A stretch of DNA of 64,000 bases from Herbidospora cretacea (GTDB lineage Bacteria > Actinomycetota > Actinomycetes > Streptosporangiales > Streptosporangiaceae): the NCBI RefSeq assembly GCF_001570605.1, contig NZ_BBXG01000003.1, positions 248,001 to 312,000 on the forward strand, read 5' to 3'. The translations under genes were made by a program, and so were the position numbers. The notes beneath the pieces were generated by a model that did not search any database, had not been told where the DNA came from, and was given only the letters and a program-made list of their open reading frames with translations. Of this stretch, positions 1 to 8,886 are shown piece by piece (position 1 is the first letter of the stretch; each line of letters starts with the position of its first letter).

Positions 1-1
1 G

Positions 2-454
2 TGGTTCGCGGAGGCCGTCATCGTGACGGCGCTGCTGGTGGGCGGGCTGGTGCTGCTGTCCATGTGGATGACCGGCTGGGAGTTCCTCCCGCAGTGGCTG
101 CTCGACCGCACCTGGGTGGTCGCGCTCGTGCTCGGGCTGCTGATGGTGCCGTTCGTGCTCGCCGAGCCGGTCGTGCGGTTCGCCGTGCACCGCTGGGAGC
201 TGGCCGCCGACGTCGTCTACGCCCGGTCGGGCTGGCTGTCGCGCAAGTGGGTGTTCGTGCCGGTGTCCCGCATCCAGACGGTCGACAAGGCGCAGGGCTG
301 GCTGGAGCGCTTCTTCGGGCTGGCGACGGTGGAGATCCGGACCGCGTCCTACGCGGGGTCGTCCACGATCAAGGGTCTCGACTACGAGGTGGCCGCGCGG
401 CTGGCCGAGGAGCTGTCGCGCCGGGCCCAGGAACTCCGGGACGACGCGACGTGA
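2..454 (+). CDS. PH domain-containing membrane protein, YdbS-like (5' end outside window)
   Basis: The reading frame is already open at base 2 (Trp-Phe-Ala-Glu), so the N-terminus lies upstream and only the last 150 residues are seen. Two hydrophobic segments (about residues 6-20 and 35-52 of the visible part) are followed by a bacterial PH-like domain (bPH2, DUF304 type) with the signature around VPVSRIQTVD and a C-terminal helix rich in Ala, Glu and Arg. The stop overlaps the GTG of the next gene (GTGA), so the two are translationally coupled. YdbS/YdbT pairs are known as paired membrane PH-domain proteins; a YdbS-like role is inferred from this pairing. The biochemical function of the family is poorly defined. 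Confidence 0.85.
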   Translation, partial: WFAEAVIVTALLVGGLVLLSMWMTGWEFLPQWLLDRTWVVALVLGLLMVPFVLAEPVVRFAVHRWELAADVVYARSGWLSRKWVFVPVSRIQTVDKAQGWLERFFGLATVEIRTASYAGSSTIKGLDYEVAARLAEELSRRAQELRDDAT

Positions 455-1929
455 GCCTGCCCTTCCATGAGCCGGTGCCCGAGGCCGCCCGGCTCAGCCC
501 GCGCCTGCTGCTCATAGACCCCATAAGGGTGCTGCCCTCGCTGCTGGTGCCGCTCGCGGGGGTGCTGGTCGCCGGGGGGTTCTCGCCGCGCTCGTTCATC
601 TGGGCCGCGTTCGGCGTCGCCGGTTCGGTCCTGTACGCCGTGGTGCGCTGGGCCACCTTCTCCTACACGATCACCGGCGGCCGCCTGGAGCTCTCCCGGG
701 CCTTCATCGGCCGCTCGACCCGGGTCATCCCGCTGGAGCGCATCCGGGGCGTCGACGTCACCACCCCGTTCCTCCACCGGCTGCTCGGCCTGGCGGTGCT
801 GAAGCTCGACACCGGCGCGGGCGGCGAGAAGCAGGAGGGCGAGCTCGACGGCATCACGGTCGAGGAGGCCGAACGGCTGCGCGCCGTGCTGCTGGCCCGC
901 CACGCGGGGGTCACTGGGGCCCCCGGGGTCGCCGGGCAGCCTCTCGAACAGGCCGCCGCCGCGCCGCGCGACCACGTGTTCCTGCGCGTGCCCCCGGCCT
1001 GGCTCCGCTACGGCCCGCTGTCCGGCGCGTTCCTGTTCACCCCTTTCGCGCTGGTCGCCGGCGCGGTCGGCCTGGCGTTCCAGTGGGGCGGCGAGCTCGG
1101 GCTCGACGAGGACGACGCGGTGGCGGTCGGCTCGTGGCTCTGGGGCCACCCGCTGCTGCTCGTCGGCGTCGCGGTCGCGCTGGTCGTGCTCATGCCGTTC
1201 CTGGGCGCGGCCATGTACGCCGTCTTCAACTGGAACTTCGTGTTGTTCGGCCGGGGCGACCACCTGGTCGCCGAGCGCGGCCTGATCAACCGGCGCGTGG
1301 TCTCCCTCGAACGCCGCCGCATCCGGGGCTACGAGATCGCCGAGAGCCCATTGGAGCGCCAGGCGAAGGTGGCCCGCCTGTGGGCCGTGGTGACCGGCCT
1401 CGGCGACTCCCAGACGCGCGGCCAGCTCCTGCCGGTGGCCCCCCGCGCCGCCGTCGGCGACATCGCCGCCGAGGCCGTCGGCCCGTTCAGCGAGGCGCTG
1501 CGCCCTCACCCGCCCGCCGCCCGGCGCCGCCGCCTGTTCCGGGCGATCGCGCCGTGGCTGGTCCTGGCCCTGGTCCTGTACGCCCTGGGCCAGACCATCA
1601 TCGGGATCATCGCCACCGTCCTGGCCGTGGCCGGAATCGCGCTCGGCCTCGACCGTTACCGCTCGCTGGGCCACACCTACGACGGAACCCGGCTGTCGGT
1701 CCGCTCGGGATCGCTGCGCCGGGCCCAGGCGGTCGTCGAACGCCGGGCGGTGGTCGGCTGGACCATCGAGCAGTCGTGGTTCCAGCGCCGGGCCGGACTG
1801 GTCACCGTGATCGCCGGGGTCGGCGCGGGCAGCGGCGGCTACAAGGCGATCGACGCCGGGGAGACCCAGGCGGCCGCCTTCGCCGCCGAGGTCACCCCCG
1901 AGTGGATGGCGCCCTTCCTCAAGCGTTAG
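451..1929 (+). CDS. PH domain-containing membrane protein, YdbT-like
   Basis: 492 residues from a GTG that overlaps the previous stop by four bases. Three hydrophobic-segment-plus-bPH2 units are visible: one after the first membrane pair (around IPLERIRGVDV), a second after a membrane pair near residues 190-260 (around SLERRRIRGYEI), and a third, more degenerate one near the C-terminus (around VERRAVVGWTI). This triple arrangement is typical of YdbT-like proteins encoded next to YdbS. It is predicted to sit in the cytoplasmic membrane with its partner. The 3' end overlaps the convergent sepH gene by four bases. The substrate or partner cannot be told from sequence. Confidence 0.87.
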   Translation: MSLPFHEPVPEAARLSPRLLLIDPIRVLPSLLVPLAGVLVAGGFSPRSFIWAAFGVAGSVLYAVVRWATFSYTITGGRLELSRAFIGRSTRVIPLERIRGVDVTTPFLHRLLGLAVLKLDTGAGGEKQEGELDGITVEEAERLRAVLLARHAGVTGAPGVAGQPLEQAAAAPRDHVFLRVPPAWLRYGPLSGAFLFTPFALVAGAVGLAFQWGGELGLDEDDAVAVGSWLWGHPLLLVGVAVALVVLMPFLGAAMYAVFNWNFVLFGRGDHLVAERGLINRRVVSLERRRIRGYEIAESPLERQAKVARLWAVVTGLGDSQTRGQLLPVAPRAAVGDIAAEAVGPFSEALRPHPPAARRRRLFRAIAPWLVLALVLYALGQTIIGIIATVLAVAGIALGLDRYRSLGHTYDGTRLSVRSGSLRRAQAVVERRAVVGWTIEQSWFQRRAGLVTVIAGVGAGSGGYKAIDAGETQAAAFAAEVTPEWMAPFLKR

Positions 1930-3743
1930 TCCTGCTTGGGAGCGCCGAACATGATCTCGTCCCACGACGGGACGGACGCCCGGCGCGCCCGCGACTTGCG
2001 GCGCGGGGCGGGCTTGGGCGCCGGAGCGGGCGCGGCGCCCGCGGGCACCGGCTCGGACGGCTTGTCCTCCTTCGGCGCGGGCCGTTGCGCGGGCGGCTTG
2101 GCCCGGGGCGGCCCCGGCCGTGGCGCGACCGTCTTCGGCATGACCGCCGGAGTGGGCGGCTCCTCCACCGGCTCCTCGGCGACCGGCTCCGGAGCGGGGG
2201 CCGGGGCGGGAACGGGGGCGGGCGTGGGCTGCGCCGGAACGACGGCGGGCGCCTCGGGCGCTACGAACGCGGTCGCCTCTTCGACGGCACGGTCCACGAC
2301 CGGGGCGGCGGGCTCGGCGGGACGCGCCTCCGCCGCCGGAGCGGCCGGGGTGCTTCGCGGTTCCGGCGCGACCGGCTGAGCCTCGCGAACGACGGGCTCG
2401 GCGGCTTTCGGCTCGGGAGCGGCCTCTTGCGCCGCAGATGCCTCGGGAGTCGCCTGCGCCGAAGCCGCTTCGGGCGTCGCGGGGGCGGCCGGCGCCTCGG
2501 CCGGGCGGACCTCCTGCGCGGCCGGTGTCGCGGTCGCCTCTTCGGGCGCGCTCGGCCGCGGCTCGGCGACGGGCGCGCTGACCTGCGTCTCCGGCCTCGC
2601 GGGAGCGACGGCCTGCGGTTCCGCTGTCGCGGGGGCGGCGGCCTGCGGTTCCGGTGTCGCGGGGGCGGCGGCCTGCGGTTCCGGTGTCGCGGGGGCGCGG
2701 ACCGGTTCGGCCGGGGCGGCGGGGCCGGCCTGCGGCTCGGGGGCGCTCGGCGTCTCCTGCGCGGCGGCCTGCGGTTCCGGGGTCACCGGCGCGCTGACGG
2801 GCGGCTCGGCGGCCTGCGGCTCGGCGGTCGCGAGGCGGGTGTCCTTGGCCGGGGGCGCGGCGGGCGGCGGCTCGGGCGCGGTGTAGTAATGGGTCGGCTG
2901 GGACGGGGGCGCGCTGACCTGGGGCTCCGGCGGCCCGTAGTTCGGGGGCCGGGGCGGCTCGGCGGGCTCGTGGAAGGCGGCCGGAAGGGACGGCTCGGGG
3001 CTGAACCGGGGCGAGAAGTGGTCGGGCAGGTTGCCGTTCGGCGCGACGCGCAGCGGCGCGGGCTCGGCCACGTCGTAGTCGAACTCGGGCGGCGGGACCG
3101 GGGCGAGCTTGCCCGCGATCCTGGGCACGAAGGGGCGTACCGTCGCCTCTTCGGCCTGGGGGTCGGCGTAGTCGTCGGCCGACAGGCGCATGGCCTCGTC
3201 GTCGTAGGGGGAGACGTGGCGGCGGCGGGGGTCGAAGAGCCACTCGGCGTGGCGGGTGTGGCCGTTCCAGACGTACCCGAGCTTGATGCGCCACAGGTTG
3301 TCGTCGCGCTTGCAGGAGTCCCAGTCGATCTCGTCGACGGGGACGCCGCGCCGGGTGAGGCGCTCGGCGACGAGCTCGCCGAGGGTGGGGCGGGCGGCGG
3401 ACTCGCCGGGGAGGCGCACGGCGACCCGCTGGGCCTGCTGGGCGATGTACTCGCGTTCCTGGAGCACCGGCCCCTCGAACCAGCGCACCCGCTCGACCGG
3501 GATGCCCGCCGTGGCGGCGATCTCCTCGGCGGTCTCACCGGCACGGATGCGGGCCTGGATCTCCTTGGGACGCAACGGGCTCTCCACTTCGATCTCAAAT
3601 TGACCGAGACGGGAGAAGTTGCCGCGGACGGCAGCGCGGAGCCGGTCGTCGACGGGCAGCGTGAAGCGGGTACCCCTCCCGGCCGTGGCCAGGACGAGGT
3701 AAGTGCCGTCCTCACTCACCGCGACGAGACGGAGCTCCTGCAT
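1926..3743 (-). CDS. sepH: Septation protein SepH
   Basis: 605 residues. The N-terminal part (about 1-170) is the DUF3071/SepH domain with a predicted helix-turn-helix (around TAEEIAATAGIPVERVRWFE). A very long Ala-Pro-Glu-rich low-complexity linker (about 200-570) follows, then the conserved basic tail ending near RRASVPSWDEIMF. SepH is known in actinobacteria as an FtsZ-binding protein that promotes Z-ring assembly; the linker presumably acts as a flexible tether. I chose the ATG at 3743 because AAGGGA lies just upstream and the DUF3071 domain begins immediately. A longer in-frame start at 3830 would add 29 residues unlike the family. The linker DNA contains 30-bp tandem repeats (separate entry). 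Confidence 0.93.
   Translation of the reverse strand: MQELRLVAVSEDGTYLVLATAGRGTRFTLPVDDRLRAAVRGNFSRLGQFEIEVESPLRPKEIQARIRAGETAEEIAATAGIPVERVRWFEGPVLQEREYIAQQAQRVAVRLPGESAARPTLGELVAERLTRRGVPVDEIDWDSCKRDDNLWRIKLGYVWNGHTRHAEWLFDPRRRHVSPYDDEAMRLSADDYADPQAEEATVRPFVPRIAGKLAPVPPPEFDYDVAEPAPLRVAPNGNLPDHFSPRFSPEPSLPAAFHEPAEPPRPPNYGPPEPQVSAPPSQPTHYYTAPEPPPAAPPAKDTRLATAEPQAAEPPVSAPVTPEPQAAAQETPSAPEPQAGPAAPAEPVRAPATPEPQAAAPATPEPQAAAPATAEPQAVAPARPETQVSAPVAEPRPSAPEEATATPAAQEVRPAEAPAAPATPEAASAQATPEASAAQEAAPEPKAAEPVVREAQPVAPEPRSTPAAPAAEARPAEPAAPVVDRAVEEATAFVAPEAPAVVPAQPTPAPVPAPAPAPEPVAEEPVEEPPTPAVMPKTVAPRPGPPRAKPPAQRPAPKEDKPSEPVPAGAAPAPAPKPAPRRKSRARRASVPSWDEIMFGAPKQD
2611..2700 (-). repeat. Three tandem 30-bp coding repeats in the SepH linker
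   Basis: Units start at 2611, 2641 and 2671 and differ at only a few bases. Each encodes a ten-residue Ala/Pro/Glu/Gln unit (ATPEPQAAAP-like) of the disordered linker. Copy number is likely variable between strains through slippage; this is inference. Confidence 0.85.
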
Positions 3744-4119
3744 GCGAGTCCCTTCGTCGTGCTGAATCTTCCCCCGGACCCTTGAGTCTCTCGCGTGAGC
3801 CGGTTGCCTTCCAAGCACCGTACCCGGCATGTCCGAACATCGCCTTCTCCAGGGGCTGCGGAGGCGACATGACGCCAGTCACAATTCGTCGTGGCGGATG
3901 GGTGGCGCGAGCCACACCCGGCCTTCGGCCGTGCGCGTCTCGTGTCTATCGGGCAGTTCAGTGGCGCGAGCCACACCCGGCCTTCGGCCGTGCGCGTCTC
4001 GCTTTGTCGCGTTCACCCTGCTATAGACAGGCGGGTTGAGCAAGCGGTTCGGGGTCCTCGTCGGATTCTCCCGGTAGACGTACCTGAGGGTGGTGAACTT
4101 GGGTCAACTCGACGGAGAA
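3744..4119. other. 376-nt non-coding stretch upstream of sepH
   Basis: I see no convincing gene here. It lies between the 3' end of the FAD oxidase gene and the 5' end of sepH, both on the minus strand, so it should hold the sepH promoter and leader. Its main content is a 41-nt direct repeat (separate entry). The short open frames crossing it lack a ribosome binding site and any family resemblance. Confidence 0.6.
3902..4001. repeat. 41-nt direct repeat, two copies, each with two adjacent hairpins
   Basis: Copies at 3902-3942 and 3961-4001 are identical and spaced 59 nt start to start. Each contains GTGGC-GCGA-GCCAC, a 5-bp stem closed by a GNRA-type loop, followed directly by CGGCC-TTC-GGCCG. 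There is no T-run after either copy. It looks like a REP-type intergenic element or a paired transcript-processing structure at the end of the FAD oxidase operon. Confidence 0.8.
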
Positions 4120-5397
4120 CTAGCCGCCCAGGACACGGTCCAGGTAGGCGTTGCCGAAGAGACGGTCGGGGTCGAGCCGGTTACGTAGCGCCACGAAATC
4201 CGTGAAACGCGGATATACCCCTGAAAGATATGTGTAGTCCTGATTGTGCAGCTTGCCCCAGTGGGGCCGGCCGCCCAGCGCGGTCATGATCTCCTCCACC
4301 GCCGCGAAGTAGGAGGGGTTCGGGGTCCGCCGGTAGACGTGGCAGGCGATGTACGCGGTGTCCCGGTCGTGGGCGGTCGACAGCCAGGCCGTCGAGGGCG
4401 GCGTGACCCGCACCTCCACCGGGAACGAGATCCGCCACGGCGACCGCTCCACCAGGGCGCGCACCTCGCGGAGGGCGGAGGCCAGGTGGCGGCGCGGGAC
4501 GGCGTACTCCATCTCCAGGAACCGCACGTCGCGCACGCTGGTGAAGACCTTGTACGCGGTGTCGGCGCTCTCCGACGCGCTGAGCACCACCCCGGAGAGC
4601 CGGTTGATCGGCGGGATGACCGCCGGGAACCGTGCCCCCACCCGGTTGGTCACCTCGAACACCCGGTTCTCCAGGAAGACCTCGTCGAGCCAGGTGCGGA
4701 ACCGGCCGGGCGTGTGCTGCCCGCCGGTCGCCCGGTTGTTCCGTTTGACCAGGCACCGGTCGGTGTGCGGGAACCAGAAGAAGTCGAGGTGGTCGTTGTC
4801 CAGCGTGTAGGCGTCCAGCGCGTCGAGAACCGCGTCGAAGGTCATCGGCGCCCGGCGGCTGTGCAGCAGGAACGCCGGTTCGACCCGGAACGTCACCGCC
4901 GTCACGACGCCCAGCGCCCCCAGCCCGACCCGGGCCGCGTCGAACAGGTCGCCCTCCGAGACGGTCACCAGGGACCCGTCGGCGAGCACGAGCTCCAGCC
5001 CGGTCACCTGGTCGGCCAGCCCGCCGACCGACCGGCCGCTGCCGTGGGTGCCGGTCTGGATCGCCCCGGCCACGGTCTGCACGGTGACGTCGCCCATGTT
5101 GGCCAGGGCCAGCCCGCGCCGGTCGAGCTCGACGTTGAGCACGTGGACGGGGGTCCCGGCGGCCACGGTGACGGTGTCGTCGCCGACCGACAGGATCCCG
5201 GTCAGGCCGTCCGGCCGGAGCAGGATCCCGTCGGTGAGGGCCACCCCGGTGAAGGAGTGGCCCGTGCCGGTCATGCGGACCTTGCGGCCCTGCCGCCGGG
5301 CGTCGCCCACGGCCTGCGCGACCTCGGCGGGTGAACTCGGCGAACGCGTCTCAGCCGGGGTGATCGACTGGTTGCCCGCCCAGTTCGTGAACGTCAT
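4120..5397 (-). CDS. FAD-linked sugar-lactone oxidase (D-arabinono/L-gulono-1,4-lactone oxidase family)
   Basis: 425 residues. An N-terminal FAD_binding_4 domain carries GTGHSFT, whose His47 is at the position that carries covalent FAD in this family. A C-terminal ALO domain has the diagnostic HWGK at residues 379-382. Family members oxidise sugar lactones or polyols (arabinono-lactone, gulono-lactone, xylitol/alditol) with oxygen as acceptor; the exact substrate here is not decidable. The start ATG overlaps the stop of the upstream MFS gene (ATGA), so the two form an operon and the transporter may move a related substrate or product. Confidence 0.9.
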   Translation of the reverse strand: MTFTNWAGNQSITPAETRSPSSPAEVAQAVGDARRQGRKVRMTGTGHSFTGVALTDGILLRPDGLTGILSVGDDTVTVAAGTPVHVLNVELDRRGLALANMGDVTVQTVAGAIQTGTHGSGRSVGGLADQVTGLELVLADGSLVTVSEGDLFDAARVGLGALGVVTAVTFRVEPAFLLHSRRAPMTFDAVLDALDAYTLDNDHLDFFWFPHTDRCLVKRNNRATGGQHTPGRFRTWLDEVFLENRVFEVTNRVGARFPAVIPPINRLSGVVLSASESADTAYKVFTSVRDVRFLEMEYAVPRRHLASALREVRALVERSPWRISFPVEVRVTPPSTAWLSTAHDRDTAYIACHVYRRTPNPSYFAAVEEIMTALGGRPHWGKLHNQDYTYLSGVYPRFTDFVALRNRLDPDRLFGNAYLDRVLGG

Positions 5398-6596
5398 GAA
5401 TGTGAACGATACTCAGAAACCACCGGCGTTCGTAGTGCGCTCGACCCGGCCAGCCCGACGACGGCCGCCAGCAGGGCGCAGCCGTAGGCGAAACCGTACG
5501 CGTTGGACGCGCCGAACGTCTCGGCCAGGTGGCCGCCAGCCCAGGCGCCGACCGCCACGCCGAACCCGATCGAGGTCGTCAGCCACGACATGCCCTCGTT
5601 GAGCTGGGTGGCCGGGACCATCCGCTCGATCAGCGAGAAGCTGGTGATCAGGGTGGGCGAGATCGCCAGGCCGGCGAAGAACAGCGCGACCGCCATCGGG
5701 GCCAGCTCGCCGATCAGCACGATCGGGGTCAGGCCCACCGCGAACACGCCGAGGCCGCGCACGAACCGGCTGCGGAGGGTGAGCTTCCAGGCGCGGGAGC
5801 CGTACCAGAGACCCGAGACCATCGACCCGGCGCTGAACGAGGCCAGCAGCAGCCCGGCCACCGCCCTGTTGCCGTGTTCCTGGGCGAAGGCCACCGTGAC
5901 GATGTCGACCGTGCCGAACACCGCCCCCATGCCGAGCAGGACGACCGACAGCAGCGCCACCCCCGGGATCGCGATCGGCGACCCCCGGTGCTCCCGGTGC
6001 CGGACGACCGGCGGCTGGCTCGACCGCAGCAGCGCGAACGCCGTCGTGCCCGACACCGCCAGGACGACGGCGACGACGAGACCGGCGTACACGTTCAGGG
6101 ACGTGGCCACCAGCGCGGTGAAGGCCGGTCCGGTGACGAAGATCACCTCGTCGGCGACCGACTCGAACGAGAACGCGGTGTGCAGCTTCGCCGGGTCGTC
6201 GAGCAGGTGGGACCAGCGGGCCCGCACCATCGACCCGAGCTGCACCGCCGCCATGCCCGCCAAGGCGCCGGACAGGAACAGCGTCCAGGTCGGCGCGGCG
6301 GCGTGCGCCAGCAGCATCAGCGCCACGAGCGCGCCGCCGTGCGCCAGCACGGCCGGGAGCGCGACCCGGGCCTGGCCGAAGCGGTCGCTCAGCCGCCCCA
6401 TGACGGGCGCGCCGACGGCGGTGGACAGGGCGAAGACGGCCGCGACCGCGCCCGCCGTCGCGATGGATCCGGTGACCTCCTGGACGAGCAGCGTGATCCC
6501 GATGCCCAGCATGGACATGGGGATGCGCCCGACGAAACCGGAGAGGACGAAGCCCTTCGCACCTGGCGTGCGGAACAGACCCCGATACGTACGCAT
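5394..6596 (-). CDS. MFS transporter
   Basis: 400 residues with about twelve hydrophobic segments and a cytoplasmic-loop motif GRLSDRFGQAR after the second helix, the A-motif of the major facilitator superfamily. The ATG at 6596 is preceded by a GAGGT ribosome site. It is translationally coupled to the FAD oxidase gene downstream. Direction of transport and substrate are unknown; the family contains many exporters. The region 6597-6771 is a divergent promoter region shared with the transglycosylase gene. Confidence 0.88.
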   Translation of the reverse strand: MRTYRGLFRTPGAKGFVLSGFVGRIPMSMLGIGITLLVQEVTGSIATAGAVAAVFALSTAVGAPVMGRLSDRFGQARVALPAVLAHGGALVALMLLAHAAAPTWTLFLSGALAGMAAVQLGSMVRARWSHLLDDPAKLHTAFSFESVADEVIFVTGPAFTALVATSLNVYAGLVVAVVLAVSGTTAFALLRSSQPPVVRHREHRGSPIAIPGVALLSVVLLGMGAVFGTVDIVTVAFAQEHGNRAVAGLLLASFSAGSMVSGLWYGSRAWKLTLRSRFVRGLGVFAVGLTPIVLIGELAPMAVALFFAGLAISPTLITSFSLIERMVPATQLNEGMSWLTTSIGFGVAVGAWAGGHLAETFGASNAYGFAYGCALLAAVVGLAGSSALRTPVVSEYRSHS

Positions 6597-6759
6597 GAGA
6601 ACAGACCTCTAACCCGTACCCAAGCGTCCGGGCGAGCCGATGAACGGCTGCGGCCATGGGGGAATGGGATGGCACGCGGACGACTACTGCTTACTCCCCT
6701 TGAAACTCTTCTGACCATGTCTCACAGCCGATGTGGATGGCAAGTGAGTTTCCGGTCGA

Positions 6760-6765
6760 TAAGGT
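6760..6765 (+). promoter_or_regulatory. Probable -10 element (TAAGGT) of a leaderless transcript
   Basis: The hexamer ends six bases before the GTG at 6772, the distance expected if transcription starts at or next to the start codon. No ribosome binding site lies between them. Confidence 0.5.
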
Positions 6766-6771
6766 ACCAAC

Positions 6772-7917
6772 GTGAACAGGGCTCCCCGTCATCCCCGGTT
6801 CACGCCGCTTCTCGCGCTCGTGGCCGGGCTCGCCGCGACGATCGTGGTGACGCTCACCGCCGGCGGTGTGTTCCTGCTCGGCGCCGGTGAGGAACAGCCC
6901 GTGGCCGGGGAGGACGTGCCGAACCTCGTCCCCGACCGGACGATCCCCTCCGCGCCCCCCGCCATCGGCGGGCCGGGCGTCCAGGTGACCCCGCCGCAGC
7001 TGCTCGGCATCGCGCCCCGGCCGGTGCCCCAGGAGACGGTGCTGCGCATCGCCAAGGTCAAGCACGTCCAGAAGGTCGCCCTCGTGGCGGGCGGCGGGGT
7101 GCGGCTGTCGGGCCACCCGCTGCAGCTGCTGGCCGTCGAACCGGCCCAGTTCCGGTCGTGGACGCCCAAGCCGGTCGCCGAGCACCCCGAGGTGTGGAGC
7201 GCCATCGCGCGCGGCGAGGTGGTCGCCGACCGGGCCGTCATGAAGCGGCTCGGGATGATCCTGGGGGAGGAGTACCAGGTCGACAACGGCCCCCGCCTGC
7301 GCATCGCCGCCTCGGCCACGCTCGGCTTCCCCAACATCGACGGCCTGATCTCCAAGGACCTCGGGCAGCGGCTCGGCTTCTCCGACGGGGTGGTCGTGCT
7401 CGTCCACGGCGAGAAGGTCAGCGGGACGCGGGTGCGCAAGCTGATGGGCACCGGGTCGAGCGTCGTGCCCATCGGGGTGGTCAAGGAGCAGCGGCCCGCC
7501 GGACGGGACGCCGCCCCGAAGCAGACCCTCGTCGGCCGCCCCGAGAGCTACCTGGAGCTCTACCAGCGCTCGGCCGCCGTCTGCCCGGGGCTGTCGTGGA
7601 CGGTCCTGGCCGCGATCGGCCAGGTCGAGAGCGGCCACGGCCGCAACAACGGCCCGTCGTCGGCCGGGGCGCTCGGCCCGATGCAGTTCATGCCGGCCAC
7701 CTGGCGGGCCTACGGCGTCGACGGCGACGGGGACGGCGAGGCCGACATCTGGAGCGCCTACGACGCCGTGCCCGGCGCGGCCAACTACCTGTGCGCCACC
7801 GGCGCGGCCGGTGGCGGCGAGAGCCTCAGGAAGGCCGTGTGGGCCTACAACCACTCGTGGGACTACGTGAACAAGGTCCTAGGACTCGCCGCCGCCTACG
7901 CCAGGGCGTACCCGTGA
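6772..7917 (+). CDS. Secreted or membrane-anchored lytic murein transglycosylase (SLT domain)
   Basis: 381 residues starting at GTG. An N-terminal membrane segment (about residues 12-36) anchors or exports the protein. The central part (about 75-240) is of a type I cannot name with confidence. The C-terminal third is a goose-lysozyme-like SLT domain: the catalytic Glu286 lies in QVESGHG, followed by GALGPMQFMPATW and a DGDGDGEAD stretch that resembles a calcium site. The family cleaves peptidoglycan between MurNAc and GlcNAc to give 1,6-anhydro-MurNAc. The 3' end overlaps the convergent ferrochelatase gene by 39 bases. Confidence 0.9.
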   Translation: MNRAPRHPRFTPLLALVAGLAATIVVTLTAGGVFLLGAGEEQPVAGEDVPNLVPDRTIPSAPPAIGGPGVQVTPPQLLGIAPRPVPQETVLRIAKVKHVQKVALVAGGGVRLSGHPLQLLAVEPAQFRSWTPKPVAEHPEVWSAIARGEVVADRAVMKRLGMILGEEYQVDNGPRLRIAASATLGFPNIDGLISKDLGQRLGFSDGVVVLVHGEKVSGTRVRKLMGTGSSVVPIGVVKEQRPAGRDAAPKQTLVGRPESYLELYQRSAAVCPGLSWTVLAAIGQVESGHGRNNGPSSAGALGPMQFMPATWRAYGVDGDGDGEADIWSAYDAVPGAANYLCATGAAGGGESLRKAVWAYNHSWDYVNKVLGLAAAYARAYP

Positions 7918-8856
7918 GGGCGCCGGGCAGCAGGTGACCGGGCAGGCCGTCGGCTCGGGCTCGTTCACCAGGTCGCGGATCATCTCGACGAACCTCGGGT
8001 GGGTGCCGGCCGTGCCCGCGCGGGCCAGGCGCAGGCCCAGCTCGGCGGCCCGGTCTCGGGCCTCGACGTCGAGGTCGTAGAGGACCTCCATGTGGTCGGA
8101 GACGAACCCGATCGGCACCAGCACGACCGACTCGACGCCCTTGGCGTGGAGGGTCTCCAGGTGGTCGCAGACGTCGGGCTCCAGCCACGGGATCTGCGGC
8201 GGGCCGCTGCGGCTCTGCCAGACCAGGTCGAAGTCGGCTGCCCCGACCTCGGCCGCGACCAGCGCGGAGGCCTCCCGCAGCTGGCGCTCGTAGGCGTTGC
8301 CCTGCGGCCCGGCCGAGACGGCCATCGACACCGGGATCGAGTGGGCGGTGAACACCAGCCGCGCCTCGCCGCCGATCTCGTCGAGGGCCGCGCGGGTGCG
8401 GTCGGCCATCGCCGCGACGAACCCCGGATGGTCGTAGAAGTGGCGCATCTTGATCAGCTCGGGCCCGCCGGGCACGGCCGCGGCGGCGCGGGCGATGTCC
8501 TCCCGGTACTGACGGCAGCTCGAATAGGAGGCCGTGGCCGCCGTCGCGAACGCCGCCGCCCTCTTGATCCCGTCGGCCTTCATCCGGGCGACGGTCTCCT
8601 CCAGGAAGGGGTGCCAGTTGCGGTTGCCCCAGTAGACCGGCAGGTCGACGACCTTCTCCAGCTCGGCGATCAGCGCCCGGTTCTGGTCGTTGATCGGGCT
8701 GGCCCCGCCCATGGCCTGGTAGTGGGCCTCCACCTCCAGGAGCCGCTCGCGCGGCACACCCCGTCCGCGCACCACGTTCTCCAGGAACGGGAGCACGTCT
8801 TCCGGTCGCTCCGGCCCGCCGAACGACAGCACGACGACCGCGTCGTAGTTCCCCAT
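7879..8856 (-). CDS. hemH: Ferrochelatase (coproporphyrin ferrochelatase type)
   Basis: 325 residues, normal for the family. It starts with MGNYDAVVVLSFGGPE and has the GGASPIN and VYWGNRNW segments near the N-terminus and the FTAHSIP motif near residue 157, whose His is the conserved metal-handling residue. It inserts Fe2+ into coproporphyrin III (the actinobacterial route, where it is also called CpfC) or protoporphyrin IX at the cytoplasmic face of the membrane. In streptomycetes this gene sits close to inositol monophosphatase and cutRS (from memory). Here those genes are about 7 kb away, with the S9 peptidase and the methyltransferase-NurA-HerA operon in between. No other haem genes are in the window. 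Confidence 0.94.
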   Translation of the reverse strand: MGNYDAVVVLSFGGPERPEDVLPFLENVVRGRGVPRERLLEVEAHYQAMGGASPINDQNRALIAELEKVVDLPVYWGNRNWHPFLEETVARMKADGIKRAAAFATAATASYSSCRQYREDIARAAAAVPGGPELIKMRHFYDHPGFVAAMADRTRAALDEIGGEARLVFTAHSIPVSMAVSAGPQGNAYERQLREASALVAAEVGAADFDLVWQSRSGPPQIPWLEPDVCDHLETLHAKGVESVVLVPIGFVSDHMEVLYDLDVEARDRAAELGLRLARAGTAGTHPRFVEMIRDLVNEPEPTACPVTCCPAPSRVRPGVGGGES

Positions 8857-8874
8857 GTGCCCAGCTTAGGGGGG

Positions 8875-8880
8875 TAGGTT
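8875..8880 (+). promoter_or_regulatory. Probable -10 element (TAGGTT), leaderless
   Basis: It lies six bases before the ATG at 8887 with no ribosome site between. The region is also the divergent promoter side of hemH. Confidence 0.55.
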
Positions 8881-8886
8881 CGACGG

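Noticed and set aside
2611-2700. The 30-bp repeats as a CRISPR-like array
   Set aside because: They are contiguous without spacers, in frame, and code the SepH linker.
3782-4205. Short open frames through the direct-repeat region
   Set aside because: Coding is accounted for by the repeat and by extension into the FAD oxidase gene; no start signals.
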